The notes: a model not told the origin generated them from the sequence alone. A DNA stretch of 64,000 nt from a bacterium (GCA_035505375.1 DATJQV010000075.1:147393-211392); one strand, 5' to 3'. Shown: positions 24,584 to 33,136, numbered from the stretch's first letter. Made by a program: numbers and translations.

Positions 24584-26368
24584 CTACTTCACAATCGTCA
24601 TCGGCACCGTTAGCGTTGCACCGTCGGCGTTGGCACGCACGAAGTACACGCCGGGCGTCATGCCCGCAGCGTCGAACCCGAGCGACTGTCTGCCTGCAGG
24701 GCTGTGGCCGTCGAAGAGCGTCCGCACGACGCGACCCGCGCGGTCGTACACCTGCACCCGCAGGTCGGCGGGCCGATTGAGCGTGTAGTTCAGCCGGCCG
24801 CTGCCCGAGAGCGGGTTCGGTGTGACGCTAAGAATGTTCTCTTCCATCACCAACCGCCGCTGTTCGGCAACGCCGGTCGAGTCGCTCCGGACGAAGTACG
24901 CACCGCGGATGGACGGGGTGCTCCAGCTTAAGTAGGCGACGCCGAAATTGCCACTGCCCAGGTATTGGATCCCGGGCTGGTTCCAATACGGCTGGTTGGC
25001 CGCAATCGACACGGGAGTGCTCCAAGAACCGCCGGTGTAGGGCCGCCAAGTGTAGCGTAATGACCGAGTCGGGGTGTAATAGCGGTAGACAGCCCCTTCG
25101 CCGCCGCCGCCGCGCAGCATGACCGCCGGCGACTCGGAGGTCGTCATGGTGTCGGGGTCGAGGTACAGCCAACTCCAGTTCGTGCCGCCGTTGTAGCTGA
25201 CAAAGTACTTACACCAGTACACCGACGATCCCTGGTAGTCAAAGGCACAGAGAAGCGTGTCGTGGTAGGCGCCGATTGAAGTCAGCGGAGTGGAGGTCCC
25301 GGCCGGACTAGAGAGGACATTCCCCCACACGTCTCCCGGCCTGTCGGTGTCAATCCGCAGGTTGTTGCTCTTGTCGTAGTAGGAAGCCCAGAGGAAGAGC
25401 GAATCGTACCCTTCGTTTGTGCAATCCGAGAGACCGCGGTCGGCGTTCGTCACGCCGGTCGCTATCTCAGTCCACGCTACCGCTCCGGTGTCGGACCAGA
25501 CAAATGCGAGCGTGCCGCTGTACGTAATGGCAAGACAATAAAGCCGGTTGTTGAAGTAGTCCTGGTTCGAGACGACCGAAACTTCCTTGATGGAGTCGTT
25601 CGCCGCCGCGGTGTAGACCGTGATGTAGTAAGCGCCGCCGGTGAACGGAGCTTGCGCTCCCGTGCTGGCGCTGAAGCGGCGGATGCGTGCCTCACGGTTC
25701 GGGCTGGCTCCGCCATCGTACGCGACGTAGCAGTAGTCGGTCATTACCGTAGTACTGACCGAGTACATGCTGAGGGAAGTGGACCATTCGTAGGTTTCGC
25801 TCCAAGTTGCGCCGCCGTCGGTCGAGAGGTTGATCGACCAGTAGTTGCTCGAGCCCGACGGGTATTTCAGGACCGCAAACAGGTGGCCGGTGGCACGATC
25901 AACGTCGAGACGGACAAGCTGGACTGAATCGCGGTTGCCGATGCGGACGTCGGTGCCCCATAGGGCGGTCTGAATCGTCGGCACCGGCTTTCGCCACGAG
26001 CAACCGATGGCGATCTCAGCCGGGTCGGTCAGGCGGGCCAGCGACTCAAATCCTGCCAGCGCGTCATCGTACCGGCCGTCGTTCCAGTTCGCTTCGACCG
26101 TGCGAGCGAACGCCAGTGCTTCACTGGTGGCGTTAGCGTCCAGCTCGATGTTGATCCGGGCGTTGGCGCGTTGGGCCGGAGTCATCCGCGCAAGCCTCGT
26201 CCACACCTTTCCGCCCGGGGACTGCGCCTGCGCCCGCTGCACGGCCGTCCGGTCCAGCCTGAAGTTGTGGGTTGACGCTGCGGGAGTCTGTCCGGGAACA
26301 TACGGCAGTTCCTGCGCAGACACGAATGCCGCCAGCACAAGAACTGCGGCGAAAACGGCACGTAACAT
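24584..26368 (-). CDS. Secreted BNR-like protein with C-terminal sorting tail
   Basis: A 594-aa protein. The signal peptide is about residues 1-19 ('AVFAAVLVLAAFVSA'). An alpha-rich N-terminal region ('TRLARMTPAQRANARINIELDANATSEALAFARTVEANWN') precedes a beta-propeller-like part with Asp-box motifs ('INLSTDGGATWSETYEW', 'YFVSYNGGTNWSWLYLD'). The last 75 residues ('NPLSGSGRLNYTLNRPADLRVQVYDRAGRVVRTLFDG...PGVYFVRANADGATLTVPMTIVK') are a textbook Por-type sorting tail. AGGAGG precedes the ATG. It is probably secreted and surface-anchored; the ligand is unknown. Confidence 0.82.
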   Translation of the reverse strand: MLRAVFAAVLVLAAFVSAQELPYVPGQTPAASTHNFRLDRTAVQRAQAQSPGGKVWTRLARMTPAQRANARINIELDANATSEALAFARTVEANWNDGRYDDALAGFESLARLTDPAEIAIGCSWRKPVPTIQTALWGTDVRIGNRDSVQLVRLDVDRATGHLFAVLKYPSGSSNYWSINLSTDGGATWSETYEWSTSLSMYSVSTTVMTDYCYVAYDGGASPNREARIRRFSASTGAQAPFTGGAYYITVYTAAANDSIKEVSVVSNQDYFNNRLYCLAITYSGTLAFVWSDTGAVAWTEIATGVTNADRGLSDCTNEGYDSLFLWASYYDKSNNLRIDTDRPGDVWGNVLSSPAGTSTPLTSIGAYHDTLLCAFDYQGSSVYWCKYFVSYNGGTNWSWLYLDPDTMTTSESPAVMLRGGGGEGAVYRYYTPTRSLRYTWRPYTGGSWSTPVSIAANQPYWNQPGIQYLGSGNFGVAYLSWSTPSIRGAYFVRSDSTGVAEQRRLVMEENILSVTPNPLSGSGRLNYTLNRPADLRVQVYDRAGRVVRTLFDGHSPAGRQSLGFDAAGMTPGVYFVRANADGATLTVPMTIVK

Positions 26369-26398
26369 CTGTCCTCCTAGGTTAGAGCTTCTGCTGAT

Positions 26399-26426
26399 GT
26401 TATACCGACCCGACGTGAAATGTCAA
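26399..26426 (-). promoter_or_regulatory. Sigma70 promoter of the 24584-26368 gene
   Basis: Minus strand: TTGACA (26421-26426), a 16-bp spacer, TATAAC (26399-26404). The leader is about 23 nt and includes the AGGAGG ribosome site. This gene has a classical leader, unlike many neighbours. Confidence 0.65.
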
Positions 26427-26568
26427 TATTGTCTACACTGGCACGTCTGGCTCGGCCATCAAGATACGCAGGTGGGCCTACCACCAAGTCGGGAAAACCT
26501 GTGGGCTTGCAGTCAGACCTGGCGGCCGTGAACCGCCGGGGGAACGTCGGTCCCGACCCGGTCGGCTG

Positions 26569-26597
26569 TTGACAAAGGGAACGTTTGAGGTGACAAT
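26569..26597 (+). promoter_or_regulatory. Leaderless-type promoter of the 26603 gene
   Basis: TTGACA (26569-26574), a 17-bp spacer, GACAAT (26592-26597), then five bases and ATG. No Shine-Dalgarno. Confidence 0.6.
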
Positions 26598-26602
26598 TTG
26601 GC

Positions 26603-26818
26603 ATGGCGGATGCACGGCCGTTGTTTCTTGCCATCGCGCTGGAGGCGGCGCCATTGGGCGTAGTCCGGCTGGCCCGACCGGCTCGGCAAAGGAGCGCGTA
26701 TGTCGCGACGCTGGTCGTCGAACCGAACGACTATCAGCCCGCCGGTTTCATCGAAACCGAGACCGGCGTCGACGTGCTCTGGCTGTATGGCGGCAATCCG
26801 CGTCTGGCAGGTAGCTGA
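26603..26818 (+). CDS. Small protein of unknown function (71 aa)
   Basis: A 71-aa product with a central beta-like pattern ('YVATLVVEPNDYQPAGFIETETGVDVLWLYGGNP'). The N-terminus is weakly hydrophobic without a clear signal peptide. It is supported as real by the strong promoter placed exactly at its ATG and by the next small gene, which begins three bases after its stop. No family recognised. Confidence 0.55.
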   Translation: MADARPLFLAIALEAAPLGVVRLARPARQRSAYVATLVVEPNDYQPAGFIETETGVDVLWLYGGNPRLAGS

Positions 26819-26821
26819 GCC

Positions 26822-27073
26822 ATGGGCAAAGGGCCGCAGATCCCGAAGCGCGATGCCGAGCGTGCGCTCAGGGTGCTGGAGTACAGCCGGAAATCCGAGC
26901 CGAAGTACAAACGGCCCAATGCCTTTGGGGCCTGGCTGACGCTCCTTATCGGCCTGGCTGTGGCCGGACTCATCGTCTACTATGTCCTTCACCACAAGGA
27001 GCAGTTCGCAAGCCTCTGGCAGAAGGCGACGCATCCTCCCGCGGCGGCGTCACAGGTTCAAACCGACCAGTAG
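26822..27073 (+). CDS. Small single-pass membrane protein (83 aa)
   Basis: A basic N-terminal half ('RDAERALRVLEYSRKSEPKYKRPN'), one TM helix ('AWLTLLIGLAVAGLIVYYVL', about residues 40-60) and a short tail. It starts four bases after the previous stop, so the two are a two-gene unit. No family recognised. Confidence 0.65.
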   Translation: MGKGPQIPKRDAERALRVLEYSRKSEPKYKRPNAFGAWLTLLIGLAVAGLIVYYVLHHKEQFASLWQKATHPPAAASQVQTDQ

Positions 27074-27087
27074 CACCGAGTTCTACC

Positions 27088-27387
27088 TCGGGAATCGCCC
27101 CGCGAGAGACCCCGCGAGTCGCCATGCGAATCGCTCTGCGAGTGGCAGCCCTAATTGCGCCGTGAGTGACCCTTGGAGTCACGACGAGAATGACGGGCAG
27201 AGCGGATTCGCCAATCGCGGTCCAAGTCGGCCCGCGTATCCCTCTCCGAGTCACGCGCTGAAACGAACTGCAAGTCCATCTGAGAATCGCCCCGCAAGTC
27301 CCATTCCGAGTCCATTCCCAAGTCGCCGTGCGAACCACCCCGGGAACCGTCCCCGGAACGATCCCCAGGACGAATCGCGTGGCGAAC
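27088..27387. repeat. Degenerate 12-bp tandem array 2 (25 units)
   Basis: Twenty-five consecutive 12-base units with no indel and consensus near CCGCGAGTCGCC. Examples are CCGCGAGTCGCC, ATGCGAATCGCT, CTGCGAGTGGCA, CTCCGAGTCACG and CCGCAAGTCCCA. It occupies most of the 515-base gap between 27073 and 27589. An open plus-strand frame runs through it, giving Ser/Pro/Arg-rich tetrapeptides, but there is no supported start. The rest of the gap holds only the promoter at 27552. Confidence 0.8.
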
Positions 27388-27551
27388 TCAACCGCCGTTT
27401 CTTGCTTGACTTAGCGTCTCTCTTGCCCACTGACTCGCACGAGTCTTATTGGTATCATGCGGTTCATGAAAACCGGTTAGTAGTGATGGCCCGGTTCAGA
27501 CGCGGTTTGGGCAGGCGGCCGAGCCGATTACTGATCGCCTACGGCTGTTAC

Positions 27552-27580
27552 TTGACCGCGGTGCCGTGAGCCGCTACACT
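27552..27580 (+). promoter_or_regulatory. Leaderless-type promoter of the LURP-one-like gene
   Basis: TTGACC (27552-27557), a 17-bp spacer, TACACT (27575-27580), eight bases, then ATG. No ribosome site. Confidence 0.6.
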
Positions 27581-27588
27581 CGCCCGAC

Positions 27589-28137
27589 ATGAACCTTGCG
27601 AAACACCGAGAATTCCTGCTGCGCGAGCGGTGGTTCTCGCTGAAGGACAAGGTCGACGTCATGGACCCGGCCACGCAGGAGCCGGTCGGGTACTTTCAGC
27701 GGAAGCTGTTCAGTATCCCGATGCTATACCGGCTCTACGACGTTTCCGGCGAGAACGAACTGATTGTCCAGCAGCGGCTCTGGTCCTTTCCGTCTGCATA
27801 CCGATTCTTCAGCGGCAACTCGTCGGGCGAGCCGGACGAAGCCGCCCTGTTCGGGCAACTCAGGCGCACGCTATTCCCATTCGTGCCGCACTATTGGTTC
27901 GAGGCCACGGATAGCACGCGTCAATTCGAGCTGCGCGGGGACTTCATCGGGCTCAACTACGAGATTAACAGGGATGGACGCGCCATCGGCAGCGTGTCCA
28001 GGAAGTTCTGGGCGATTCGGGATACATACGGTCTGAGGATCGATGCTGCCGTGCCCGACCGCATGGCGCTGCTGCTTTTGGGTTCCGTGATCGTCATTCA
28101 CGCCATCCACGAGCGCCGCCGCCGCAGCCGGGCCTGA
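27589..28137 (+). CDS. LURP-one-related (tubby-like fold) protein
   Basis: A 182-aa protein. The pattern 'FSLKDKVDVMDPATQEPVGYFQRKLFSIPMLYRLYDVSGENELIVQQRLW' followed by 'FELRGDFIGLNYEINRDGRAIGSVSRKFWAIRDTYGLRID' and a hydrophobic C-terminal helix ('MALLLLGSVIVIHAIHE') matches the LURP-one-related/YxjI family. This is a 12-stranded barrel around a central helix, related to tubby and scramblase folds. Function in bacteria is unknown; membrane or lipid association is suspected. A good terminator follows. Confidence 0.8.
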   Translation: MNLAKHREFLLRERWFSLKDKVDVMDPATQEPVGYFQRKLFSIPMLYRLYDVSGENELIVQQRLWSFPSAYRFFSGNSSGEPDEAALFGQLRRTLFPFVPHYWFEATDSTRQFELRGDFIGLNYEINRDGRAIGSVSRKFWAIRDTYGLRIDAAVPDRMALLLLGSVIVIHAIHERRRRSRA

Positions 28138-28175
28138 GTCCGCAGCCCGACACAAGCCCAAGCTCAAGCATGAGG

Positions 28176-28200
28176 CCGAGGCATCCTGCCTCGGTTTGAC
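28176..28200 (+). terminator. Intrinsic terminator after the LURP-one-like gene
   Basis: CCGAGGCA (28176-28183) and TGCCTCGG (28187-28194) form a perfect 8-bp stem with a 3-base loop followed by TTTGAC. It lies 39 bases past the stop codon. Confidence 0.65.
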
Positions 28201-28410
28201 TTCGACCGGCCAGAAGCTATCCTGTAGGAGGGTCGGGGACAACGACCCAATACTTGGAGTGAACCCGGCAACGGCGGTCGCTCAGGAAAACTGCGAACTC
28301 CGAAGTTCGGCATCCTAGCTGGCCGCGCGTGCTTCTGAAGCACAGCCCGGAATCAATAATAGCCGTTGCGATAATGTAAGTCCGTACAATTACTTATTGC
28401 AGGAGGCATC

Positions 28411-29955
28411 ATGCTACCGAAATTCAGCAATGAGCCGTATCTGGATTTCTCAAGACCCGAGAATCAGGAGCCGATGAAGAAGGCGCTCGCCGACCTGAAG
28501 GCGAAGTCGTCAACGGTCTATGACCTTGTCATCGGCGGCAAGCACATCAAGGCCAAAGAGGAGTTCGTTTCTTACAACCCCTCGGACAAGAGCCCGGTCG
28601 GCACGTTCCAGAAGGCGACCGTGAAGGAAGCCGAGCAGGCGATGAAGGCCGCGCTCAAGGCGTTCGAGACATGGCGCTACATGCCTGCCATCGAGCGGGC
28701 CGGCATCGTCCTGCGCGCATCGCGGATGATGAAGCAGCGTCGGTTCGAGTTCGACGCCGCGATGATTCTCGAAGAGGGGAAGAACTGGCTCGAGGCGGAC
28801 GCGGACTTCGCCGAGGCGGTGGACTTCCTCGAGTTCTATGCGAGAGAGGCGATTCGGTACGACCAGCCTGGCGGCGTGACGACGTATCCAGGCGAGAGTA
28901 ACGAGGTACGCTACATCCCGCTGGGCGTAGGCATCGTGATTCCGCCTTGGAACTTCCCGTGCGCCATCATGGCCGGGATGACGACTGCGGCTGCGGTCAC
29001 GGGCAACACCGTGGTGCTGAAGCCTTCGTCGGACGCGCCGCTGCTCGCGGCCTTGTTCATGGACGTGCTGGAGAAGGCCGGTATGCCGGCCGGAGTCGTG
29101 AATCTCCTCACCGGGCCCGGTGGCTCGGTCGGTGACTATCTCGTTGAACACCCGAAGACGCGGTTCATTTCGTTCACCGGGTCCAAGTCCGTGGGCTTGG
29201 GTATTATCGAGAAAGCGGCGAAGACCCAGAAGGGCCAAATCTGGGTCAAGCGGGTCGTGGCCGAGATGGGCGGCAAGGACTGCATCATCGTTGATTCCGA
29301 GGCCGACGTGGCCGACGCGGTGGAGGGCGTGGCCATCGCCGCGTTCGGGTTCCAGGGGCAGAAGTGCTCGGCCTGCTCACGGGCCATCGTGGACGCGAAG
29401 GTGTACTATGAGTTCGTGCGACTGCTGGTCGAGCGGGTGAAGAAGATCACCGTTGGCCCGACCGCGGACCGCGCGAACTGGATGGGACCGGTCATCAACG
29501 AGCGGGCGTACAATTCGCACCTTGAGTACATCAAGGTCGGGAAGGAAGAGGGCAAGCTCGCCATCGGTGGCAAGCCGGGACCCGAGGGCGGCTGGTTCAT
29601 CCAGCCCACCGTGTTCGTCGACATACCGAGGAACGCGCGGCTCGCCCAGGAGGAGATCTTCGGGCCGGTGCTCGCCGTCATCAAGGCGGACAACTACTCC
29701 GATGCCCTGGCGATAGCTAACGGCACCGAGTATGGTCTGACCGGTGCGGTCTATTCCCGCAACCGGGAGAAGATCTACCGGGCCAAGCGCGAGTTCATGG
29801 TCGGCAACATGTACATCAACCGAAAGTGCACGGGCGCGCTGGTCGACGTGCAGCCGTTTGGCGGATTCAACATGTCCGGTACCGACTCCAAGGCCGGCGG
29901 CCGCGACTATCTGCTGCTCTTCCTGCAGGCGAAGTCGATGACGGAGCGGTTCTGA
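28411..29955 (+). CDS. pruA: L-glutamate gamma-semialdehyde (P5C) dehydrogenase
   Basis: A 514-aa aldehyde dehydrogenase of the RocA/PruA type. It oxidises glutamate semialdehyde to glutamate in proline catabolism. The catalytic Cys319 lies in 'GFQGQKCSACSRA' and the general base Glu285 in 'VAEMGGKDCIIVD'; 'IPPWNFPCAI' and 'FTGSKSVGLGI' bind NAD. The C-terminus 'NMYINRKCTGALVDVQPFGGFNMSGTDSKAGG' is typical of the family. The GGAGG site precedes ATG. No proline dehydrogenase gene is in the window, so the substrate source is not shown. Confidence 0.93.
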   Translation: MLPKFSNEPYLDFSRPENQEPMKKALADLKAKSSTVYDLVIGGKHIKAKEEFVSYNPSDKSPVGTFQKATVKEAEQAMKAALKAFETWRYMPAIERAGIVLRASRMMKQRRFEFDAAMILEEGKNWLEADADFAEAVDFLEFYAREAIRYDQPGGVTTYPGESNEVRYIPLGVGIVIPPWNFPCAIMAGMTTAAAVTGNTVVLKPSSDAPLLAALFMDVLEKAGMPAGVVNLLTGPGGSVGDYLVEHPKTRFISFTGSKSVGLGIIEKAAKTQKGQIWVKRVVAEMGGKDCIIVDSEADVADAVEGVAIAAFGFQGQKCSACSRAIVDAKVYYEFVRLLVERVKKITVGPTADRANWMGPVINERAYNSHLEYIKVGKEEGKLAIGGKPGPEGGWFIQPTVFVDIPRNARLAQEEIFGPVLAVIKADNYSDALAIANGTEYGLTGAVYSRNREKIYRAKREFMVGNMYINRKCTGALVDVQPFGGFNMSGTDSKAGGRDYLLLFLQAKSMTERF

Positions 29956-29963
29956 TAGGACCT

Positions 29964-31325
29964 ATGGAGAACAAGATGCCAAACAAGAAGCGCGTCATTA
30001 TTGTCGGTGCGGTCGGGATGGACTACCACGTCTTCAACACCTACTTCCGCGACAACCCCGAGTACGAGGTCGTGGCGTTCACGATGGCCAAGGAGCAGAA
30101 CCTGGGGACGACCGGCGGTGCGCGACCATACCCGGCGAGCCTCTGCGGCAAGCTCTACCCGAACGGAATCCCGACCCGGTACGAGCACGAACTGCCCAGC
30201 CTGATAAAGGAACTGAAAGCGGAAGAAGTCGTCTTCGCCTACTCGGACGTGCCCCACGTCTACCTGATGAACCTCGCGTCGCAGGCGCTGGTGGCCGGGG
30301 CGAACTGGCGGCTCATCGCGCCCCGGTTCGTCCAGATTCAGGCGAACAAGCCGATTGCCGCAGTCTGCGCCGTCCGGACCGGTTGCGGCAAGTCCCAGAC
30401 GTCGCGCCGCGTCTATGAAATCCTGAAGAACAAGGGCCTGAAAGTTGTGGCGATACGCGAGCCGATGCCCTACGGCGACCTTGAGAAACAGGTCTGGCAG
30501 CGGTTCGCCACCTACAAGGACCTTGACGACCAGCAGGCGACCATCGAGGAGCGCGAGGAGTACGAGCCGTACATCGACTGCGGTATGGTCATCTATGCCG
30601 GGTGCGACTACGCGGAAATCCTCAAGCACGCCGAGGCCGAGGCCGACGTCATCGTCTGGGACGGCGGCAACAACGAGATATCCTTCTACAAGCCGGACTG
30701 CCTCGTCGTCATCGTGGACCCGTTGCGGCCCGGGCACGAACTGCGCTATCATCCGGGCGAGGTCAATCTCCGCGCTGCCGACGTCGTGGTCATCAACAAA
30801 GAGGACACAGCCAAGCCGACCGACATCGAGAAGGTGCGCGCGAACGTGAAGCAGGCGAACCCGAACGCGGTCATCATCGACGCCGATTCACCGCTAACCG
30901 TGGCCGACCCGGCCGCGGTCAAAGGCAAGCGCGTGCTCGTGGTCGAGGACGGCCCGACCGTGACGCACGGCGGCATGGGCTACGGCGCGGGCAAAATCGC
31001 CGCGCAGCAGTTCGGAGCGAAGGAAATGGTCGACCCGCGGCCGTTCGTGGTCGGTTCCCTCAAGAAGACGATGGAGGAGTTCAAGCACCTGCAGAAGGTG
31101 TTGCCGGCCATGGGCTACTCGGCCGAACAGCTCAAGGAACTCGAAGCGACCATCAACGCTGCCGACTGCGATGTCGTCCTGTCCGGTACGCCGATTGACC
31201 TTACGCGCATCATCAAGGTGAACAAGCCGATAGTGCGCGTGAGCTATCGGCTGCAGGAGAAGTCCAAGCCGGACCTCGAAGACGTCATCACCGACATGCT
31301 GAAGCGGAAAGGCCTGAAGGCCTAG
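29964..31325 (+). CDS. Cyclic 2,3-diphosphoglycerate synthetase-like GTPase (COG2403)
   Basis: About 453 aa. 'RVIIVGAVGMDYHVFNTYFRDNPEYEVVAFT', 'EVVFAYSDVPHVYLMNLAS' and the P-loop 'AVCAVRTGCGKSQTSRRV' identify the family of predicted GTPases that includes the methanogen cyclic 2,3-diphosphoglycerate synthetase. Later blocks 'VIWDGGNNEISFYKPDCLVVIVDPLRPGHE' and 'ADVVVINKEDTA' fit a Walker B/G4-like core. An ATG at 29976 with GGAG six bases before it is an alternative start. It follows P5C dehydrogenase by nine bases, so the two are probably co-transcribed. A solute role is inferred only from the family. Confidence 0.85.
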   Translation: MENKMPNKKRVIIVGAVGMDYHVFNTYFRDNPEYEVVAFTMAKEQNLGTTGGARPYPASLCGKLYPNGIPTRYEHELPSLIKELKAEEVVFAYSDVPHVYLMNLASQALVAGANWRLIAPRFVQIQANKPIAAVCAVRTGCGKSQTSRRVYEILKNKGLKVVAIREPMPYGDLEKQVWQRFATYKDLDDQQATIEEREEYEPYIDCGMVIYAGCDYAEILKHAEAEADVIVWDGGNNEISFYKPDCLVVIVDPLRPGHELRYHPGEVNLRAADVVVINKEDTAKPTDIEKVRANVKQANPNAVIIDADSPLTVADPAAVKGKRVLVVEDGPTVTHGGMGYGAGKIAAQQFGAKEMVDPRPFVVGSLKKTMEEFKHLQKVLPAMGYSAEQLKELEATINAADCDVVLSGTPIDLTRIIKVNKPIVRVSYRLQEKSKPDLEDVITDMLKRKGLKA

Positions 31326-31334
31326 GCTGGTTCC

Positions 31335-31895
31335 GTGTCCACTTCCCCGATTCCCAGCGCCGGAGAGGACAAGACTCTCCGGCGCTGGCATATTACTCTG
31401 ACGGTTGCCGCGTGGCTGCTCATCGCGCAATCGAGCCTGACACTCATCAGTGGGTTGATCGGCATGGTCCTCGCGCCGATTGCAGACCCGGGAGCGATGC
31501 TCGGCCAGTTCGGCGCGCTGGGTGACCGGTCAAGCGGCGCCATGCTCGAAACGCTGATGCGGCAGACCGTGTTCCTTAACCGCATCCAGACCGTGGGCAG
31601 CCTTGTGCTACTGGCTGGCTCAGTCGGGCTCCTGCTGAGGAAGAAGTGGGGCTGGTACACTGTAATCGCGGTCCACGTGGCCGCAGCCGTCGCGGTTTTC
31701 ATCTGGGTCATGCCGATGTTCAAGACCCTCTACCTCGCGCTTGATCCCCACAACGCCGGCACCATGGCGGGCGTGCTTTCAATCCTGAGCGCGCTGGCAC
31801 CGGCGGTGGTTGTCGCGTTCCTCTTGATGAAGCCGATCGTCAGCCAGTTTGAGAAGAAAGGGGTCCGGGATTCAAGGATTCCAGGGGTCCAGTGA
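31335..31895 (+). CDS. Four-TM membrane protein with repeat-encoded C-terminus
   Basis: A 186-aa protein starting at GTG ten bases after the preceding stop. Four hydrophobic segments ('TVAAWLLIAQSSLTLISGLIGMVLA', 'IQTVGSLVLLAGSVGLLL', 'GWYTVIAVHVAAAVAVFIWVM', 'VLSILSALAPAVVVAFLLM') are visible. The last 13 residues ('KKGVRDSRIPGVQ') and the stop codon are encoded by a GGATTC-family repeat (31860-31937). No family recognised. Confidence 0.7.
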   Translation: MSTSPIPSAGEDKTLRRWHITLTVAAWLLIAQSSLTLISGLIGMVLAPIADPGAMLGQFGALGDRSSGAMLETLMRQTVFLNRIQTVGSLVLLAGSVGLLLRKKWGWYTVIAVHVAAAVAVFIWVMPMFKTLYLALDPHNAGTMAGVLSILSALAPAVVVAFLLMKPIVSQFEKKGVRDSRIPGVQ

Positions 31896-31937
31896 AGGAC
31901 CGATACCGGAATCCCTGGATTCTTGTTCCCTCTACCC
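31860..31937. repeat. Repeat A relative between convergent genes
   Basis: Words GGGGTCCGGGATTCAAGGAT and GGAATCCCTGGATTCTTG form imperfect inverted arms around the stop of the membrane-protein gene and reach the stop of the alcohol dehydrogenase at 31938. It may act as a terminator and also supplies coding sequence. Confidence 0.6.
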
Positions 31938-33068
31938 CTACTGCGAGACCCGAAGTACCTTGGCGCCGCGGATGCGGCGCTCTCTTAGCTCTAACAGAGC
32001 TCGATTGGCCTCTTCGAGCGGGTACTCCTGTACTTCGGGCTTGATTGGGATTCGCGCGGCCAGTGCGAGGAACTCGCTGATGTCTCGGCGCGTGACATTG
32101 GCCACGCTCTTGATTTCCTTTTCCATCCACAGGTGCTTCGCGTAGTCGAGTTCAAGCAGAGCCTGCCTGTCGATTTCCTCTTTCCGAATCGCGTTGATGA
32201 CCAGCCTGCCGCCGGGCTTCAGGTTCCCAAGCGCAGCGACAACCGTATTCCAGACCGGTGTCGTGTCGATGATGGCATCCAGCAACTCTCGGGGTTTGTC
32301 GTTCGTATCGCCTGCCCAGGCCGCCCCTAACTCGCGGGCGAATATCTGTTCTTCCGTGCTGCGGGCGAAGACGTAGACGCGCGTTTCTGGGTGCTGGAAT
32401 AGGACGGTCTTGAGTACCAGGTGTCCTGACGCCCCGAACCCCGTCAGACCGAGAGTAGAGCGCGGAACATGACTGCGAAAACGGGGACTGTACCGCGCGT
32501 CTTCGCGCTCCGTGGGACTGTCCCCGCTTTCGCAGGTATCGTGTCCCAAGCCCCAAGCCAGACGTAGCGACCGATAGCCGACTGCTCCGGCGCACAGCAG
32601 TGGCGCGGCTTCAGCATCGGCGAAGGCGTCCGGTATCGGGTAGGCAAATCTCTCGGGAACGGTCATGTACTCGGCATAGCCGCCATTTGCGTCCCGGCCC
32701 GTGGCTCTGAATTCAGGACAGAGGTTTTCCTGTCCGCTGAGGCAGTACTCACACTTGCCGCAGGCAGCGAATATCCATGCGACGCCTACACGGTCACCTA
32801 CCGTGGGCATCTTAGATTCTAGATTTGAGACTGATGATTGCCGGGGACCAACAGCTACGACCCGACCGACGACCTGGTGGCCCGGAATGGTCGGCAGCTT
32901 GGGAGGCGGCGTGCGGCCTTCGATTTCATCCAGTTCGGTGTGGCAGACGCCACAGGCTGAGACCTTGATGAGAATCTCGCCCGTCACCGGCACCGGCTCC
33001 GGGACGTCGCGGAGTTCAAGGGGCGCATCTTCCAAGCGCCCGGTGCGGGTGATGAGCATCGCCTTCAT
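31938..33068 (-). CDS. Zinc-dependent alcohol dehydrogenase with in-frame repeat insertions
   Basis: A 376-aa medium-chain dehydrogenase. 'CGVCHTELDEIEGRTPPPKLPTIPGHQVVG' carries the catalytic zinc ligands, 'CGKCEYCLSGQENLC' the structural zinc site, and 'LGLTGFGASGHLVLKT' the NAD(P) Rossmann loop. Two segments interrupt normal family blocks. One is about 11 residues before 'MPTVGDRVGVAW' (word C). The other is about 30 residues just before 'LGLTGFGASG' (a palindrome at 32473-32535). The start at 33068 follows a TTGAAA/TAATCT promoter; an in-frame ATG at 33161 would add a non-conserved leader. If the insertions disturb folding, the protein may be inactive. Confidence 0.87.
   Translation of the reverse strand: MKAMLITRTGRLEDAPLELRDVPEPVPVTGEILIKVSACGVCHTELDEIEGRTPPPKLPTIPGHQVVGRVVAVGPRQSSVSNLESKMPTVGDRVGVAWIFAACGKCEYCLSGQENLCPEFRATGRDANGGYAEYMTVPERFAYPIPDAFADAEAAPLLCAGAVGYRSLRLAWGLGHDTCESGDSPTEREDARYSPRFRSHVPRSTLGLTGFGASGHLVLKTVLFQHPETRVYVFARSTEEQIFARELGAAWAGDTNDKPRELLDAIIDTTPVWNTVVAALGNLKPGGRLVINAIRKEEIDRQALLELDYAKHLWMEKEIKSVANVTRRDISEFLALAARIPIKPEVQEYPLEEANRALLELRERRIRGAKVLRVSQ
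32473..32535. repeat. REP-like palindrome inserted in the alcohol dehydrogenase gene
   Basis: CTGCGAAAACGGGGAC (32473-32488) and GTCCCCGCTTTCGCAG (32520-32535) are inverted arms with one G-T pair. The GGGGACTGT/GGGACTGTCCCC wording resembles palindromes associated with REP-associated transposases in other bacteria. The reading frame stays open across it. Confidence 0.75.
32811..32840. repeat. Repeat word C inside alcohol dehydrogenase
   Basis: TTAGATTCTAGATTTGAGAC matches the word at 16941-16978 in scpB. Translated on the minus strand it gives V-S-N-L-E-S-K, inserted before 'VGDRVGVAW'. Confidence 0.6.
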
Positions 33069-33084
33069 GTGTTGTTCTTGTTCA

Positions 33085-33112
33085 AGATTAGACCGGACTC
33101 GGACGATTTCAA
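33085..33112 (-). promoter_or_regulatory. Promoter of the alcohol dehydrogenase gene
   Basis: Minus strand: TTGAAA (33107-33112), a 16-bp spacer, TAATCT (33085-33090). It gives a leader of about 10 nt before the ATG at 33068. It is divergent from the pheS promoter, 25 bases away. Confidence 0.5.
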
Positions 33113-33136
33113 GGTCAGCCCACAACCTCCACTTCC

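Noticed and set aside
28510-29238. 242-codon minus-strand frame inside pruA
   Set aside because: It is the complement of the conserved aldehyde dehydrogenase and an artefact of GC-rich codon use.
29907-30752. 281-codon minus-strand frame inside the cDPGS-like gene
   Set aside because: The opposite strand carries strongly conserved motifs, so this frame is a shadow.
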